From JAJZRV01 sp027442615 (GTDB taxonomy: Bacteria > Pseudomonadota > Gammaproteobacteria > Burkholderiales > Ferrovaceae): a DNA stretch of 64,000 bases. This document shows positions 7,213 through 16,087 of the stretch, one piece after another. Every line of letters begins with the position of its first letter. Position 1 is the stretch's first letter. Location: positions 105,529 to 169,528 of the forward strand of contig DAIBBI010000029.1 of assembly GCA_027442615.1 (NCBI GenBank). The letters run 5' to 3'. The notes under the pieces are model-generated. The model saw only the letters and a list, made by a program, of their open reading frames with translations. It did no database searches and was not told the DNA's origin. The position numbers and the translations under genes were made by a program.

Positions 7213-10051
7213 GGTGGCGTGCTTCGCCCGGGCCAGAGAGATTGGCGACGCAGCGCCCGCACAGCCCGGGGAATTCGGGTTGCCGGTTGACGTCCTCGCG
7301 GTAATGCCAGCAACGTTCGCACTTGGCATGTTTCGTGGCCTCCACATAAAGGCCGATTTCGGCAGGGGCTGACGCATCGGGAAGTGCCAGATTCAGGACC
7401 TGGGCTGCAGCAGGCATTGCGTCCACTGCGCTGTCCAGCACGACGGCTTGGGATGTGATGAACACAAAGCGCAGGTCGTCGCCAAACTGGCGCAGCCATG
7501 TCAGGGTGCTGCCCGTGGCGTAGAGGGTGACTTCGCCTGCCAGGGAAGATCCCAGGGCGCCCGCTGTGCGCAGTTCTTCCAGTCGTTTCTGTATCTGGCT
7601 GCGCAGCCGCCGCAGATCGTTCCAGGAGGAGGTACGAGCCGCCTCGTCGGGCACTTCGGGCAAGGCATGCCAGGTTTCCAGAAATACCGATGAGGCCACA
7701 TCGGGGGTTGAGCCCTGCAGCGTGGCCCAGACCTCCTCGGCGGTAAAAGTCAGGATGGGGGCCATCAGCCTGACGAGGCTTTGGGTGATGTGCCATAGCG
7801 CATTCTGCGCGGCGCGTCGCGGCATGGACTGTGCACCGGTGGTATACAGCCGGTCCTTCAGGATGTCGAGGTAGAAGCCGCCCAGGTCTTCCGAGCAAAA
7901 GGTTTGCAGACGCTGCGCAACCAGGTGAAATTCGTATTGGTCATAGTCCTGCAGGGCCTGCTGCTGAAACTGGCGCGTCAGGGCCACGGCATAACGATCG
8001 ATGTCCAGCCACTGTCCGGGGGCCATTGCATCGCGAACGGGATCGAAGTCGGCCAGGTTGGCCAGCAAAAAGCGCAGCGTATTGCGAATGCGGCGGTAGG
8101 CTTCCACCACACGCTTCAGAATTTCATCGGACAGGTTGAGTTCGCCCGAGTAATCCGTGCTGGCCACCCAGAGCCGCAGATTGTCGGCGCCCAGGGTGTC
8201 CATGACCTTTTGTGGCAGCACCACATTGCCCAGGGACTTGCTCATTTTGCGACCCTGGCCATCGACCACGAAACCGTGGGTCAGCAGGGCATCATAGGGG
8301 GCGCGGCCGTCCAGGGCGCAACCGGTGAGCAGGGAGGACTGAAACCAGCCACGGTGCTGGTCCGAGCCTTCCAGATACAGGTCGGCCGGGTACTTGAGTT
8401 CGGGGCGGCGACGTACCACCGAGGCATGGGTTGTGCCCGAGTCGAACCAGACATCCAGGGTGTCGGTCAGCTTGCGATATTGGTCGGCCTCGCCGCCCAG
8501 CAATTCTGCGCCGTCCAGCGCAAACCAAGCCTCGATGCCTTCCCTTTCGATGCGCTGCGCCACCTGCTCGAGCAGGTCTTTGGTCTGGGGATGCAATGCG
8601 CCAGATTTTCGATGGACGAAAAAGGGAATGGGTACACCCCAGGCGCGCTGGCGGGAGACGCACCAGTCCGGACGGTTTTCAACCATGGCGGAGAGCCGGG
8701 CGCGTCCCCAGGCGGGATAGAAGCGCGTCTGCGATACTGCCCTGCGCGCCGTGTCGCGTAACGACAGGTCCTGCCCGGGTTGTTGGTCCATGCGAATGAA
8801 CCATTGGGGGGTCGCCCTGAAAATGATGGGGGATTTGTGGCGCCAGCAGTGTGGATAGCTGTGCGTCAGGGGGGCTGCGCTCAAGAGCAGGTGGCGTTGC
8901 CTTAACGCCTCGATGATGACGGGGTTGGCCGCCCACACGCCCAGACCACCGACCAGCGGTACGGAAGGCATGAAAACGCCGTCATCACCCACCGGGTTAT
9001 CCACCACGAGGTTATAGCGCAGTCCGACGGCATAGTCCTCCACCCCATGGGCAGGCGATGTATGCACCAGTCCGGTCCCGGTTTCCACGGTGACATGTTC
9101 GCCACAGATGATGGGCGAGGGGCGTTCCAGCAGCGGGTGCCGTAACTGCAGATGTTCCAGCGCGCGCCCCGGCACGGTGCCCAATATTCCCCGCGATTGC
9201 AGGCCGTAGCGCGCAAGGCTGGCTTCCATGAGATCTTTGAGCAGAATCAGCTGGCCCTGCTCGGTGTCCACCAGCACATAGTCCAGATCGGGGTGGACGC
9301 TGACGGCCCGGTTGCCGGGCAGGGTCCATGGGGTTGTGGTCCAGATCACGGCAAAGGCGGGGTACTCACCTAGCGAGGCGCCAAACACTTTTTCCAGCGC
9401 AGCGTGGTCACTCACCGGGAAGGCGACGTCAATGGCAACGGACTGGCGGTCTTCGTATTCCACTTCCGCCTCGGCCAGGGCCGAGCCGCAATCCAGGCAC
9501 CAGTTGACCGGTTTTTGACCCTGAAACAGGAAGCCGCGCTTCCAGATGCCCCCCAGGGCGCGCACGATGTCTGCTTCGGTCTGGAAATTCATGGTGAGGT
9601 AGGGGTTGTCCCAGTCGCCCATGACCCCTAACCGGATGAAGTCGGCCTTTTGCCGGTCCACCTGGGTAGCGGCATAGGCCCGGCAAAGCTCGCGAAAACG
9701 GGCAGGTGCAATGGCCTTGCCGTGCGTCTTCTCGACCTGGTGCTCGATGGGCAAGCCATGGCAATCCCAGCCCGGTACGTAGGGGGCGTCAAAACCGGAC
9801 AGGGTTTTGCTTTTGACGATGATGTCCTTGAGGATCTTGTTGACCGCATGGCCGATGTGAATGTCCCCGTTGGCGTACGGGGGGCCGTCGTGGAGGGTAA
9901 AGCGGGGACGCCCGGCGCAGTGGTCGCGGAGTTTGCGGTAACGCTGCTGTTGTTGCCACGAGGCAAGCCAGACGGGTTCCCGTTTGGCAAGGTCGGCCCG
10001 CATCGGAAAAGGCGTTTCAAGCAGATTGAGCGTTTTTTTGAAATCGGTCAT
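7205..10051 (-). CDS. ileS: isoleucyl-tRNA synthetase
   Basis: Class I aminoacyl-tRNA synthetase of 948 residues, normal for the bacterial enzyme. The HIGH signature is at residues 65-68 (NGDIHIGHAVNK), the KMSKS loop near 600 (GRKMSKSLGN), and the editing domain lies between. The C-terminal zinc module CERCWHYREDV...LCGRCVANL is intact near 907-930. The ATG overlaps the ribF stop by four bases. The ribF-ileS-lspA order is conserved across proteobacteria. Confidence 0.98.
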   Translation of the reverse strand: MTDFKKTLNLLETPFPMRADLAKREPVWLASWQQQQRYRKLRDHCAGRPRFTLHDGPPYANGDIHIGHAVNKILKDIIVKSKTLSGFDAPYVPGWDCHGLPIEHQVEKTHGKAIAPARFRELCRAYAATQVDRQKADFIRLGVMGDWDNPYLTMNFQTEADIVRALGGIWKRGFLFQGQKPVNWCLDCGSALAEAEVEYEDRQSVAIDVAFPVSDHAALEKVFGASLGEYPAFAVIWTTTPWTLPGNRAVSVHPDLDYVLVDTEQGQLILLKDLMEASLARYGLQSRGILGTVPGRALEHLQLRHPLLERPSPIICGEHVTVETGTGLVHTSPAHGVEDYAVGLRYNLVVDNPVGDDGVFMPSVPLVGGLGVWAANPVIIEALRQRHLLLSAAPLTHSYPHCWRHKSPIIFRATPQWFIRMDQQPGQDLSLRDTARRAVSQTRFYPAWGRARLSAMVENRPDWCVSRQRAWGVPIPFFVHRKSGALHPQTKDLLEQVAQRIEREGIEAWFALDGAELLGGEADQYRKLTDTLDVWFDSGTTHASVVRRRPELKYPADLYLEGSDQHRGWFQSSLLTGCALDGRAPYDALLTHGFVVDGQGRKMSKSLGNVVLPQKVMDTLGADNLRLWVASTDYSGELNLSDEILKRVVEAYRRIRNTLRFLLANLADFDPVRDAMAPGQWLDIDRYAVALTRQFQQQALQDYDQYEFHLVAQRLQTFCSEDLGGFYLDILKDRLYTTGAQSMPRRAAQNALWHITQSLVRLMAPILTFTAEEVWATLQGSTPDVASSVFLETWHALPEVPDEAARTSSWNDLRRLRSQIQKRLEELRTAGALGSSLAGEVTLYATGSTLTWLRQFGDDLRFVFITSQAVVLDSAVDAMPAAAQVLNLALPDASAPAEIGLYVEATKHAKCERCWHYREDVNRQPEFPGLCGRCVANLSGPGEARHHA

Positions 10052-10989
10052 GTCGTAGGGTCAGTCGCTTGCGCAAAATAGTCCCGGGCAGCCGCCGCAT
10101 CACGCGCCATCTGCCGGGTCATGGTTTCCAGGCTGTCAAACTGCACTTCATCGCGAATCTTGTGCATAAAGTGCACATGAATTCTGGTGCCATAAATCGT
10201 GCCGTCAAAGTCAAACAGATGCACTTCCAGCAACCACTCGCCGCTGCTGCTGACGGTGGGGCGCGTTCCCAGGCTGGCTACCCCGATCCGGAGTTGCGGC
10301 CCCAATCCGCTGACGGTCACGGCAAAGATCCCTGAGAGCGGAGAGACGCGCCTGTTGAGCCTGATGTTTGCCGTGGGATATCCCAGCGTCCGCCCCAGCT
10401 GTTGCCCGGTGCCGACCCGGCCGCTCATGAAAAAAGGGCGTCCCAGCAATTGCCGGGCCAGATCCATGTGCCCTCCGGCCAGGGCCTCGCGTACCCCACT
10501 GCTGGAGACGCGCTGCCCTGCAGCCATGATGCTGGAAAGCGCGAAGCATTCAAATCCCTGTGCCGTGCCAGCACGCTGTAATGTTTCGAAATCGCCGGAA
10601 CGCTGGGCGCCAAAGCGAAAATCGTCACCCACCAGCAGCCAGCGTGTCTGTAGTCTTTGAACCAGCCATGCCGAGATGAACGCATCGGCGGGCATGGCGG
10701 CGAGGGCCCGGTTAAAGCGCAGGACGCTGACCTGCTCGATGCCCGCTGCCTCCAGCAATTCCAGTTTTTCGCGCAGGGTGGTCAACCTCGGAGGCGCTTC
10801 ATTCGGCGAAAAGAATTCGCGCGGATGCGGCTCGAAAGTCACGACGCCCGTAGCCAGTCCAAGCGAATGGGCGGCCACTCGCAGGGCGTGCAACATCGCC
10901 TGGTGTCCCAGATGGACGCCATCGAAATTTCCGATGGTCAGAGCCATGGGTCTGTCGCTAACGGCTGGGGTTCCCAGGTGGATGCGCAT
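10048..10989 (-). CDS. ribF: bifunctional riboflavin kinase / FAD synthetase
   Basis: Makes FMN from riboflavin and then FAD. The N-terminal nucleotidyltransferase half has IGNFDGVHLGHQAML (about residues 20-34) and SSSGVREAL; the C-terminal kinase half has GYPTANI and the GIFAV-type core. Length is 313 residues. ATG 10989 begins MRIHLGT, the usual N terminus; an open frame continuing upstream to 11469 overlaps the permease gene and has no conserved sequence. It heads the ribF-ileS-lspA-molybdoenzyme-ispH chain, each member overlapping the next. Confidence 0.96.
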   Translation of the reverse strand: MRIHLGTPAVSDRPMALTIGNFDGVHLGHQAMLHALRVAAHSLGLATGVVTFEPHPREFFSPNEAPPRLTTLREKLELLEAAGIEQVSVLRFNRALAAMPADAFISAWLVQRLQTRWLLVGDDFRFGAQRSGDFETLQRAGTAQGFECFALSSIMAAGQRVSSSGVREALAGGHMDLARQLLGRPFFMSGRVGTGQQLGRTLGYPTANIRLNRRVSPLSGIFAVTVSGLGPQLRIGVASLGTRPTVSSSGEWLLEVHLFDFDGTIYGTRIHVHFMHKIRDEVQFDSLETMTRQMARDAAAARDYFAQATDPTT

Positions 10990-11066
10990 GACGCTGGCAG
11001 GCAAAGCGTTGATTCTATCGTCAATGGGCACGGTTCTGCCACTGCGGCGAACCCGGTGCGCCTTGT

Positions 11067-11825
11067 TTAGAAAAGCAGCCTGGCGGAGATGAGCAGCAGT
11101 AGGGTGGCCAGCAACGGTCGCGACAGTTTTTCCGGAATATGGGCGTTGAGGTGCGACCCTAACCAGATTCCCGGGATGGAGCCCAGCAACAGGTTGGCCA
11201 GGAGTCCGGTGTTGACGTGACCCAGGGATAGATGCCCCAGGCCCGCCAGCAGGGTGAGGGGGACGGCATGGGCGATGTCGGTGCCGACGATCCTGGAAAT
11301 GGGCATTTTGGGATAGAGGGCAATCAGGACGGCTGTTCCCACGGCACCCGCTCCCACCGAGGAGATCGTCACCAGCATCCCGATCAGTGCCCCCAGTGCG
11401 ATGGTCAGGGCCGGCGGCCGGGGCGCATCGGCAGGCTGCAGGGCGCAGGGCATGCCGCGCAAGCCGCACAGCAGCGCGATGGCAGTGAGCACCAGCGCAA
11501 TACCCAGGCCATACCTGAAAAAAGCATCGTAGGTGTGCAGCGATTTGAATTCCCGCAACAGCCCCAGGGTCAGGACTGTGGCGGGCGCGCTTCCCAGAAT
11601 CAGCAGCCTCACGGCTTTCCAGTCCACATTGTCCTTGCGGCTATGGACCCAGACGCCGCTGGCCTTGGTTGCCGCGGCATAGAGCAGGTCGGTTCCCACG
11701 GCGGTGGAGGGAGGGATGCCGAATACCATCACCAGAAGGGGGGTCATCAGCGAACCGCCTCCCACTCCCGTCACCCCTACCAGAAATCCGCCGAGCAATC
11801 CCGAAATCGCATAAGACCATTCCAT
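11067..11825 (-). CDS. TauE/SafE (TSUP) family permease
   Basis: Predicted 252-residue inner-membrane protein with about seven or eight hydrophobic helices. The repeated motifs GGFLVGVTGVGGGSLMTPLL near the N terminus and GALIGMLVTISSVGAGAVG in the middle are typical of the sulfite/sulfoacetate exporter family. ATG 11825 (MEWSYAISG) is chosen over an upstream in-frame start at 11876 because the hydrophobic core starts here. It is divergent from a CysB-type regulator with 119 bases between, which suggests a sulfur compound as substrate, but the substrate is inferred. Confidence 0.85.
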   Translation of the reverse strand: MEWSYAISGLLGGFLVGVTGVGGGSLMTPLLVMVFGIPPSTAVGTDLLYAAATKASGVWVHSRKDNVDWKAVRLLILGSAPATVLTLGLLREFKSLHTYDAFFRYGLGIALVLTAIALLCGLRGMPCALQPADAPRPPALTIALGALIGMLVTISSVGAGAVGTAVLIALYPKMPISRIVGTDIAHAVPLTLLAGLGHLSLGHVNTGLLANLLLGSIPGIWLGSHLNAHIPEKLSRPLLATLLLLISARLLF

Positions 11826-11944
11826 AAAACACCCTTGGCGCCTTGAGCGCACAACCTGAGTCAGCCATGTTAACAACGAGCCTATAGATATATTAAGTAA
11901 TATTGTGTTAGCTTTATGTAACTTGAAGTTCTATGGAGGGCCTC
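11826..11944. promoter_or_regulatory. AT-rich divergent control region of TSUP permease and cysB
   Basis: This gap is much more AT-rich than its surroundings, especially 11880-11930 (TATAGATATATTAAGTAATATTG). It must carry both promoters and is the natural site for LysR-type autoregulation. GGAGG at 11935-11939 serves the cysB start. I cannot fix individual hexamers or a regulator box with confidence. Confidence 0.5.
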
Positions 11945-12892
11945 ATGAAGCTCCAACAGTTGCGTTACCTGGTTGAAGTTGCGCAGTCCGGTTTGAACGT
12001 TTCACAGGCCGCTGAGAACCTGCATACCTCCCAGCCCGGGGTCAGCAAGCAGATTCGCCTGCTGGAAGACGAGTTGGGGGTGGATATTTTTGTGCGCAAC
12101 GGCAAACGCGTGGTGAGCGTGACAGAGCCGGGTCGACATATCCTGGCCATTGCAGAGCGTGTCCTGCTGGAAGCCAAAAACCTGAAGGAAGCCGGCCGGG
12201 AATTCAGCAGCCAGTTTACGGGAACCCTGACGATCGCCACGACGCATACGCAGGCGCGTTATGTGCTGCCGAAGGTGGTCGCGCAGTTTTCCGAGCGTTA
12301 TCCCCTGGTCAAGTTGACGCTGCATCAAGGCAACCCCATCAACGTGGCCGAGGAGGTGGTTTCGGGTCGGGCCGACCTTGCCATTGCCACCGAGGGCCTG
12401 GACCAGTTTGCCGACTTGCGGGTTCTGCCTTGCTACCAGTGGAATCGCAGCATCGTGGTGACGCCGGGGCATCCCCTGCTGGAGCGGCCCAAGCCGACTC
12501 TTGAGGAGTTGGCAGCATTTCCGCTCATCACCTACGACTTTGCCTTTACCGGGCGCTCAAAAATCAACCAGTCCTTCGAGCGTCACGGCCTCACGCCCAA
12601 TGTGGTGCTGACGGCATTGGATTCGGATGTGATCAAGACTTATGTGGAGCTGGGGATGGGCGTGGGGATCATTGCGACCATGGCATTTGACCCGGCCCGG
12701 GACCAGGGGCTGCGAGCCCTGGACGTGAGCCATTTGTTCGAAAACAGCACGACGCGGGTGGGCATCAGGCGCGGGGCTTTTCTGCGACAGTACACCTTTG
12801 ACTTCATCGCGCTGTTTGCACCCCATCTGGACAAGGCGGTGGTGCAGCAGGCGCTGGAGGGCGACGAGCCCGATTCAGGCGCCGTTTTTTGA
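11945..12892 (+). CDS. cysB: CysB-family LysR transcriptional regulator
   Basis: Predicted 315-residue LysR-type regulator. The N-terminal helix-turn-helix MKLQQLRYLVEVAQSGLNVS...TSQPGVSKQIRLLEDELG and the ligand-binding domain, including TTHTQARYVLP, match CysB/Cbl rather than general LysR proteins. CysB activates sulfate assimilation genes and senses O-acetyl- or N-acetylserine. ATG 11945 is preferred over ATG 11933 because GGAGG sits six bases upstream of it. Its 3' end overlaps murJ on the other strand by 18 bases. The neighbouring divergent permease is a likely target. Confidence 0.9.
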   Translation: MKLQQLRYLVEVAQSGLNVSQAAENLHTSQPGVSKQIRLLEDELGVDIFVRNGKRVVSVTEPGRHILAIAERVLLEAKNLKEAGREFSSQFTGTLTIATTHTQARYVLPKVVAQFSERYPLVKLTLHQGNPINVAEEVVSGRADLAIATEGLDQFADLRVLPCYQWNRSIVVTPGHPLLERPKPTLEELAAFPLITYDFAFTGRSKINQSFERHGLTPNVVLTALDSDVIKTYVELGMGVGIIATMAFDPARDQGLRALDVSHLFENSTTRVGIRRGAFLRQYTFDFIALFAPHLDKAVVQQALEGDEPDSGAVF

Positions 12893-14410
12893 AAAATCCT
12901 TGAAGCGAATGCCCATCAGCCAGAGCATTGCAAAGTAGGAGGCTGCAGCAGCGGCCAGCAGCGGCGCCAGGGCCATGGCGTGTTCCAGGCTCGATCCCGT
13001 CAGCCAGCGCGACTGGGTGCCCTGGAAAAACGTCAAAACCAGGGCCATGACCCCAAGTGCCAGGGCAAGCTTGGCCAGAAACAGCCCCCAGCCGGGGCGG
13101 GGCCTGTAGAGTCCGCGGCGGCGCAACCCGTGGTAGAGCAGGGTGGCATTGAGACAGGCGCCCAGACCGGTGGCCAGGGCGAGTCCGGCATGCTGAAACA
13201 GGTTCATGAACAGGACGTTCATGAGCTGGGTGACACCCAGCACCAGAATGGCGATTTTGACCGGCGTCTTGATGTTTTGACGCGCATAGAAACCAGGTGC
13301 CAGGATCTTGACTGCAATGAGCCCCGTCAATCCCAGGCTGTAGGCCATGAGGGCATTGCGCACCATCAGGACGTCGTGCGCCTGGAAGGCGCCACGAAAG
13401 AACAGGGTGGACACCAGCGGGACTCCGGCCACGGCCATCGCGACGGCGGCAGGCAGGGTCAGCACCAGGGTCAGGCGCAGCCCCCAGTCCAGCAGGTCGG
13501 AGTAACGGACCTCATCGCCGGCTGCATGGTGGGTGACGAGGCTGGGCAGCAGGATGGTGCCCAGCGCGGCGCCCAGAAGCCCGGTGGGAAACTCCATCAA
13601 CCGATCTGCATAAAACAGCCAGGACACGCTTCCCGTTGGAAGGTAGGAGGCAAAGATGGTGCTGATCAGCAGGCTGATTTGACCCACCGAGACGCCGATT
13701 ACGGCAGGCCCCATCAGCTTCAGGACGCGCAGCAGCCCCGGTTCATGCAGGTTCCAGCGCAGTCGGGGCAGCATGTGGATGCGGTGCAGGAAGGGCCACT
13801 GAAACGCCAGTTGTAACGCACCGCCCACCAGGGCTCCCCAGGCCAGCGCCATGATGGGCTGTTCAAACCAGGGTGCGGCCACGAGGGCGAAGAAGATGAA
13901 CGACAGATTGAGCAGTACGGGGGTGAATGCAGGAACCCAGAACCGGTTCCAGGTGTTGAGTATCCCTGCGGACAGTGACACCAGGGCGATGAAGAAAATG
14001 TAGGGAAAAGTGACGCGCAGCAACTGCGTGGTGATGGCAAATTTGCCTGGGTCCGATTCAAAACCGGGTGCCGACAGCGCCACCACCTGGGGGGCAAACA
14101 ACACGCCCAGAATGCTGGTCAGCAGGACGGCAACCGTCAGGGCGGTGGCCACGTGATCGATCAACCGGCGAGCGGACGCTTCACCCTGTCGCGTTTTGGC
14201 CGAGGCCAGAATGGGGACGAAGGCTTGCGAAAAGGCGCCCTCGGCAAACAGCCTGCGCAACAGGTTGGGAATGCGAAAGGCGACGAAAAAGGCATCCGTC
14301 AGGCCGCCCGCGCCAAAAACATGGGCCACTGCCGCATCCCGGATAAATCCGAGGATCCGTGAGAGCAGCGTCATGCCGCTGGTATGGGCCAGAGCTTTGA
14401 GGAGGTTCAT
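12875..14410 (-). CDS. murJ: lipid II flippase MurJ (MviN)
   Basis: Inner-membrane flippase that moves lipid II for peptidoglycan synthesis. The 511-residue protein has about 14 hydrophobic segments and the family N terminus: TLLSRILGFIRDAAVAHVFG, then TDAFFVAFRIPNLLRRLFAEGAFSQAFVP in the following segment. Residue R24-like arginines of the central cavity are retained in these motifs. It is convergent with cysB (18-base overlap) and divergent from rpsT, a common arrangement in proteobacteria. Confidence 0.97.
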   Translation of the reverse strand: MNLLKALAHTSGMTLLSRILGFIRDAAVAHVFGAGGLTDAFFVAFRIPNLLRRLFAEGAFSQAFVPILASAKTRQGEASARRLIDHVATALTVAVLLTSILGVLFAPQVVALSAPGFESDPGKFAITTQLLRVTFPYIFFIALVSLSAGILNTWNRFWVPAFTPVLLNLSFIFFALVAAPWFEQPIMALAWGALVGGALQLAFQWPFLHRIHMLPRLRWNLHEPGLLRVLKLMGPAVIGVSVGQISLLISTIFASYLPTGSVSWLFYADRLMEFPTGLLGAALGTILLPSLVTHHAAGDEVRYSDLLDWGLRLTLVLTLPAAVAMAVAGVPLVSTLFFRGAFQAHDVLMVRNALMAYSLGLTGLIAVKILAPGFYARQNIKTPVKIAILVLGVTQLMNVLFMNLFQHAGLALATGLGACLNATLLYHGLRRRGLYRPRPGWGLFLAKLALALGVMALVLTFFQGTQSRWLTGSSLEHAMALAPLLAAAAASYFAMLWLMGIRFKDFSKNGA

Positions 14411-14435
14411 GGGGCTGCGGCAAGGGTAACACAGA

Positions 14436-14464
14436 TTGATTTTCTCCAGAAAATCACATAGAAT
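14436..14464 (+). promoter_or_regulatory. promoter of rpsT
   Basis: TTGATT at 14436-14441 and TAGAAT at 14459-14464 are separated by exactly 17 bases, a strong sigma-70-type match. The start codon of rpsT lies about 70 bases after the expected transcription start, leaving room for a leader. Confidence 0.7.
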
Positions 14465-14539
14465 CTCCGGTTTTCCACCAAAACATATACGTGGAGCGCG
14501 TCGTCGACAGGCCGCTCCCGGTTACAGGAGCCTTCTCAA

Positions 14540-14806
14540 ATGGCAAATTCCGCACAGGCCGAAAAACGGGCCCGACAAGCCGAAGCGCAGCGCGCTCACA
14601 ACATGTCCTTGCGCTCCACCCTGCGTACCGCGGTCAAGAAGGTGCGCAAGGCCGTGGCTGCGGGAGACAAGGGTGCAGCCCAGACGGTGTTTCAGGCGGC
14701 AACCAGCACCATTGATCGCATCGCTGACAAGAAGATCATTCACAAGAACATGGCTGCTCGCACCAAGAGCCGCCTGTCTGCAGCCGTCAAGGGCATGGCC
14801 GCCTAG
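14540..14806 (+). CDS. rpsT: 30S ribosomal protein S20
   Basis: An 88-residue, strongly basic protein with the S20 pattern MANSAQAEKRARQAE at the N terminus and NMAARTKSRLSAAVKGMA at the C terminus. It binds 16S rRNA in the small subunit. AGGAG lies nine bases before the ATG. It is monocistronic, with its own promoter upstream and a strong hairpin downstream. In E. coli S20 also represses its own translation; nothing here tests that. Confidence 0.98.
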   Translation: MANSAQAEKRARQAEAQRAHNMSLRSTLRTAVKKVRKAVAAGDKGAAQTVFQAATSTIDRIADKKIIHKNMAARTKSRLSAAVKGMAA

Positions 14807-14842
14807 TCTGCGACGACACGACGAAGTACGGCAGGAATAGGG

Positions 14843-14877
14843 CGGCGGCGATAGCAATATCGCCGCCGATTTCATTT
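14843..14877 (+). terminator. rho-independent-type hairpin after rpsT
   Basis: CGGCGGCGATA (14843-14853) pairs perfectly over 11 bases with TATCGCCGCCG (14858-14868) across a GCAA tetraloop, followed by a short T-rich ATTTCATTT. The tail is imperfect, but the stem is very stable and lies between rpsT and argD. Confidence 0.75.
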
Positions 14878-14912
14878 GGAAAGCGCGTCCGTCGCGCAGC
14901 AGGGATCGCTTC

Positions 14913-16085
14913 ATGAGCCACTTGATGAACACTTATGCAAGGTTGCCCATCGCGTTTACGCGGGGTGAAGGGGTTTGGCTGTGGGATGAAGCGGGGCGTC
15001 GCTACCTGGATGCGCTGGCCGGAATTGCCGTCAACGGCCTGGGGCACGCGCATCCCCGGCTGGTTCAGGCAATCGCCGATCAGGCGGGCCAATTGATCCA
15101 CACCTCAAACATCTACCGCGTGTTGCGCCAAGAGCAGTTGGCAGACCGGCTTTGCGAGCTATCGGGAATGGCGCAGGCCTTCTTCTGCAGCTCGGGCGCA
15201 GAAGCCAATGAGGCCGCCATCAAGCTGGCGCGCCTGTACGGGCATCAACGGGGGGTGGAAGTTCCCACCATCGTCGTCATGGAAAAAGCCTGGCACGGCC
15301 GCACCATCGCCACCCTGTCCGCCACAGGAAGCCGCAAGGCCCAGGCAGGATTTGAGCCGCTGGTGGCGGGCTTCGTCCGCGTGCCTTACAACGACCTGGA
15401 TGCCGTGCGGGCCGTGGCCGAACACAATCGCAACATCGTTGCCGTATTGCTGGAGCCCATTCAGGGCGAGGGCGGCATCAACGTGGCGGACATCGCCTAT
15501 CAGCAGGGGCTACACGCCCTATGCAGGGAACGCGGCTGGTTGTACATGCTCGATGAGGTGCAATCCGGCATTGGCAGGACGGGTAGCTGGTTTGCCTTCG
15601 AGCATGCCGGCGTCAAACCCGACGTCATGGCGCTGGCCAAGGGCCTGGGGTCCGGCGTGCCCATCGGTGCATGCCTGGCAGACGGTGCTGCGGCAGACGT
15701 GTTCAAGCCGGGCAACCACGGCACGACTTTTGGCGGCGGACCGCTGGTTTGTGCTGCGGCGCTGGCAACGCTCGACATCATGGTCGACCAGGGCCTGTTG
15801 GCGAATGCCGCACGCCAGGGGGCACGCCTCAAGGGCGCCCTTGAGGCGGGGCTGAAAGGCGTCGCGGGTGTCATGGAGATTCGCGGGCAGGGGCTCATGC
15901 TGGGCATCGAACTGGATCGGCCCTGTGGAGAAATCGTGAAGCAGGCACTGGAACAGGCCCTGCTGGTCAATGTCACCTCTGACAAGGTGGTGCGCCTCCT
16001 GCCGCCGCTGATTCTGGAAGACGGGCACGCCGATCAGATTGCCGCGATCCTGATCCCCCTCGTCAAACGCTTTCTGGGTGCCTGA
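14913..16085 (+). CDS. argD: acetylornithine aminotransferase
   Basis: PLP-dependent transaminase of arginine synthesis (N-acetylglutamate semialdehyde to N-acetylornithine); class III aminotransferases of this type can also act in lysine synthesis. The 390-residue protein has FFCSSGAEANEAAIKLAR, the PLP Asp block YMLDEVQSGIGRTG, and the Schiff-base lysine in ALAKGLGSG. It starts with AGGGA upstream and ends two bases before argF. It is the first gene of argD-argF-argG. Confidence 0.96.
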   Translation: MSHLMNTYARLPIAFTRGEGVWLWDEAGRRYLDALAGIAVNGLGHAHPRLVQAIADQAGQLIHTSNIYRVLRQEQLADRLCELSGMAQAFFCSSGAEANEAAIKLARLYGHQRGVEVPTIVVMEKAWHGRTIATLSATGSRKAQAGFEPLVAGFVRVPYNDLDAVRAVAEHNRNIVAVLLEPIQGEGGINVADIAYQQGLHALCRERGWLYMLDEVQSGIGRTGSWFAFEHAGVKPDVMALAKGLGSGVPIGACLADGAAADVFKPGNHGTTFGGGPLVCAAALATLDIMVDQGLLANAARQGARLKGALEAGLKGVAGVMEIRGQGLMLGIELDRPCGEIVKQALEQALLVNVTSDKVVRLLPPLILEDGHADQIAAILIPLVKRFLGA

Positions 16086-16087
16086 TC

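Noticed and set aside
10990..11469. Upstream extension of the ribF frame into the permease gene
   Set aside because: The extension overlaps the TSUP coding region on the same strand in another frame and is not conserved; ribF starts at MRIHLGT.
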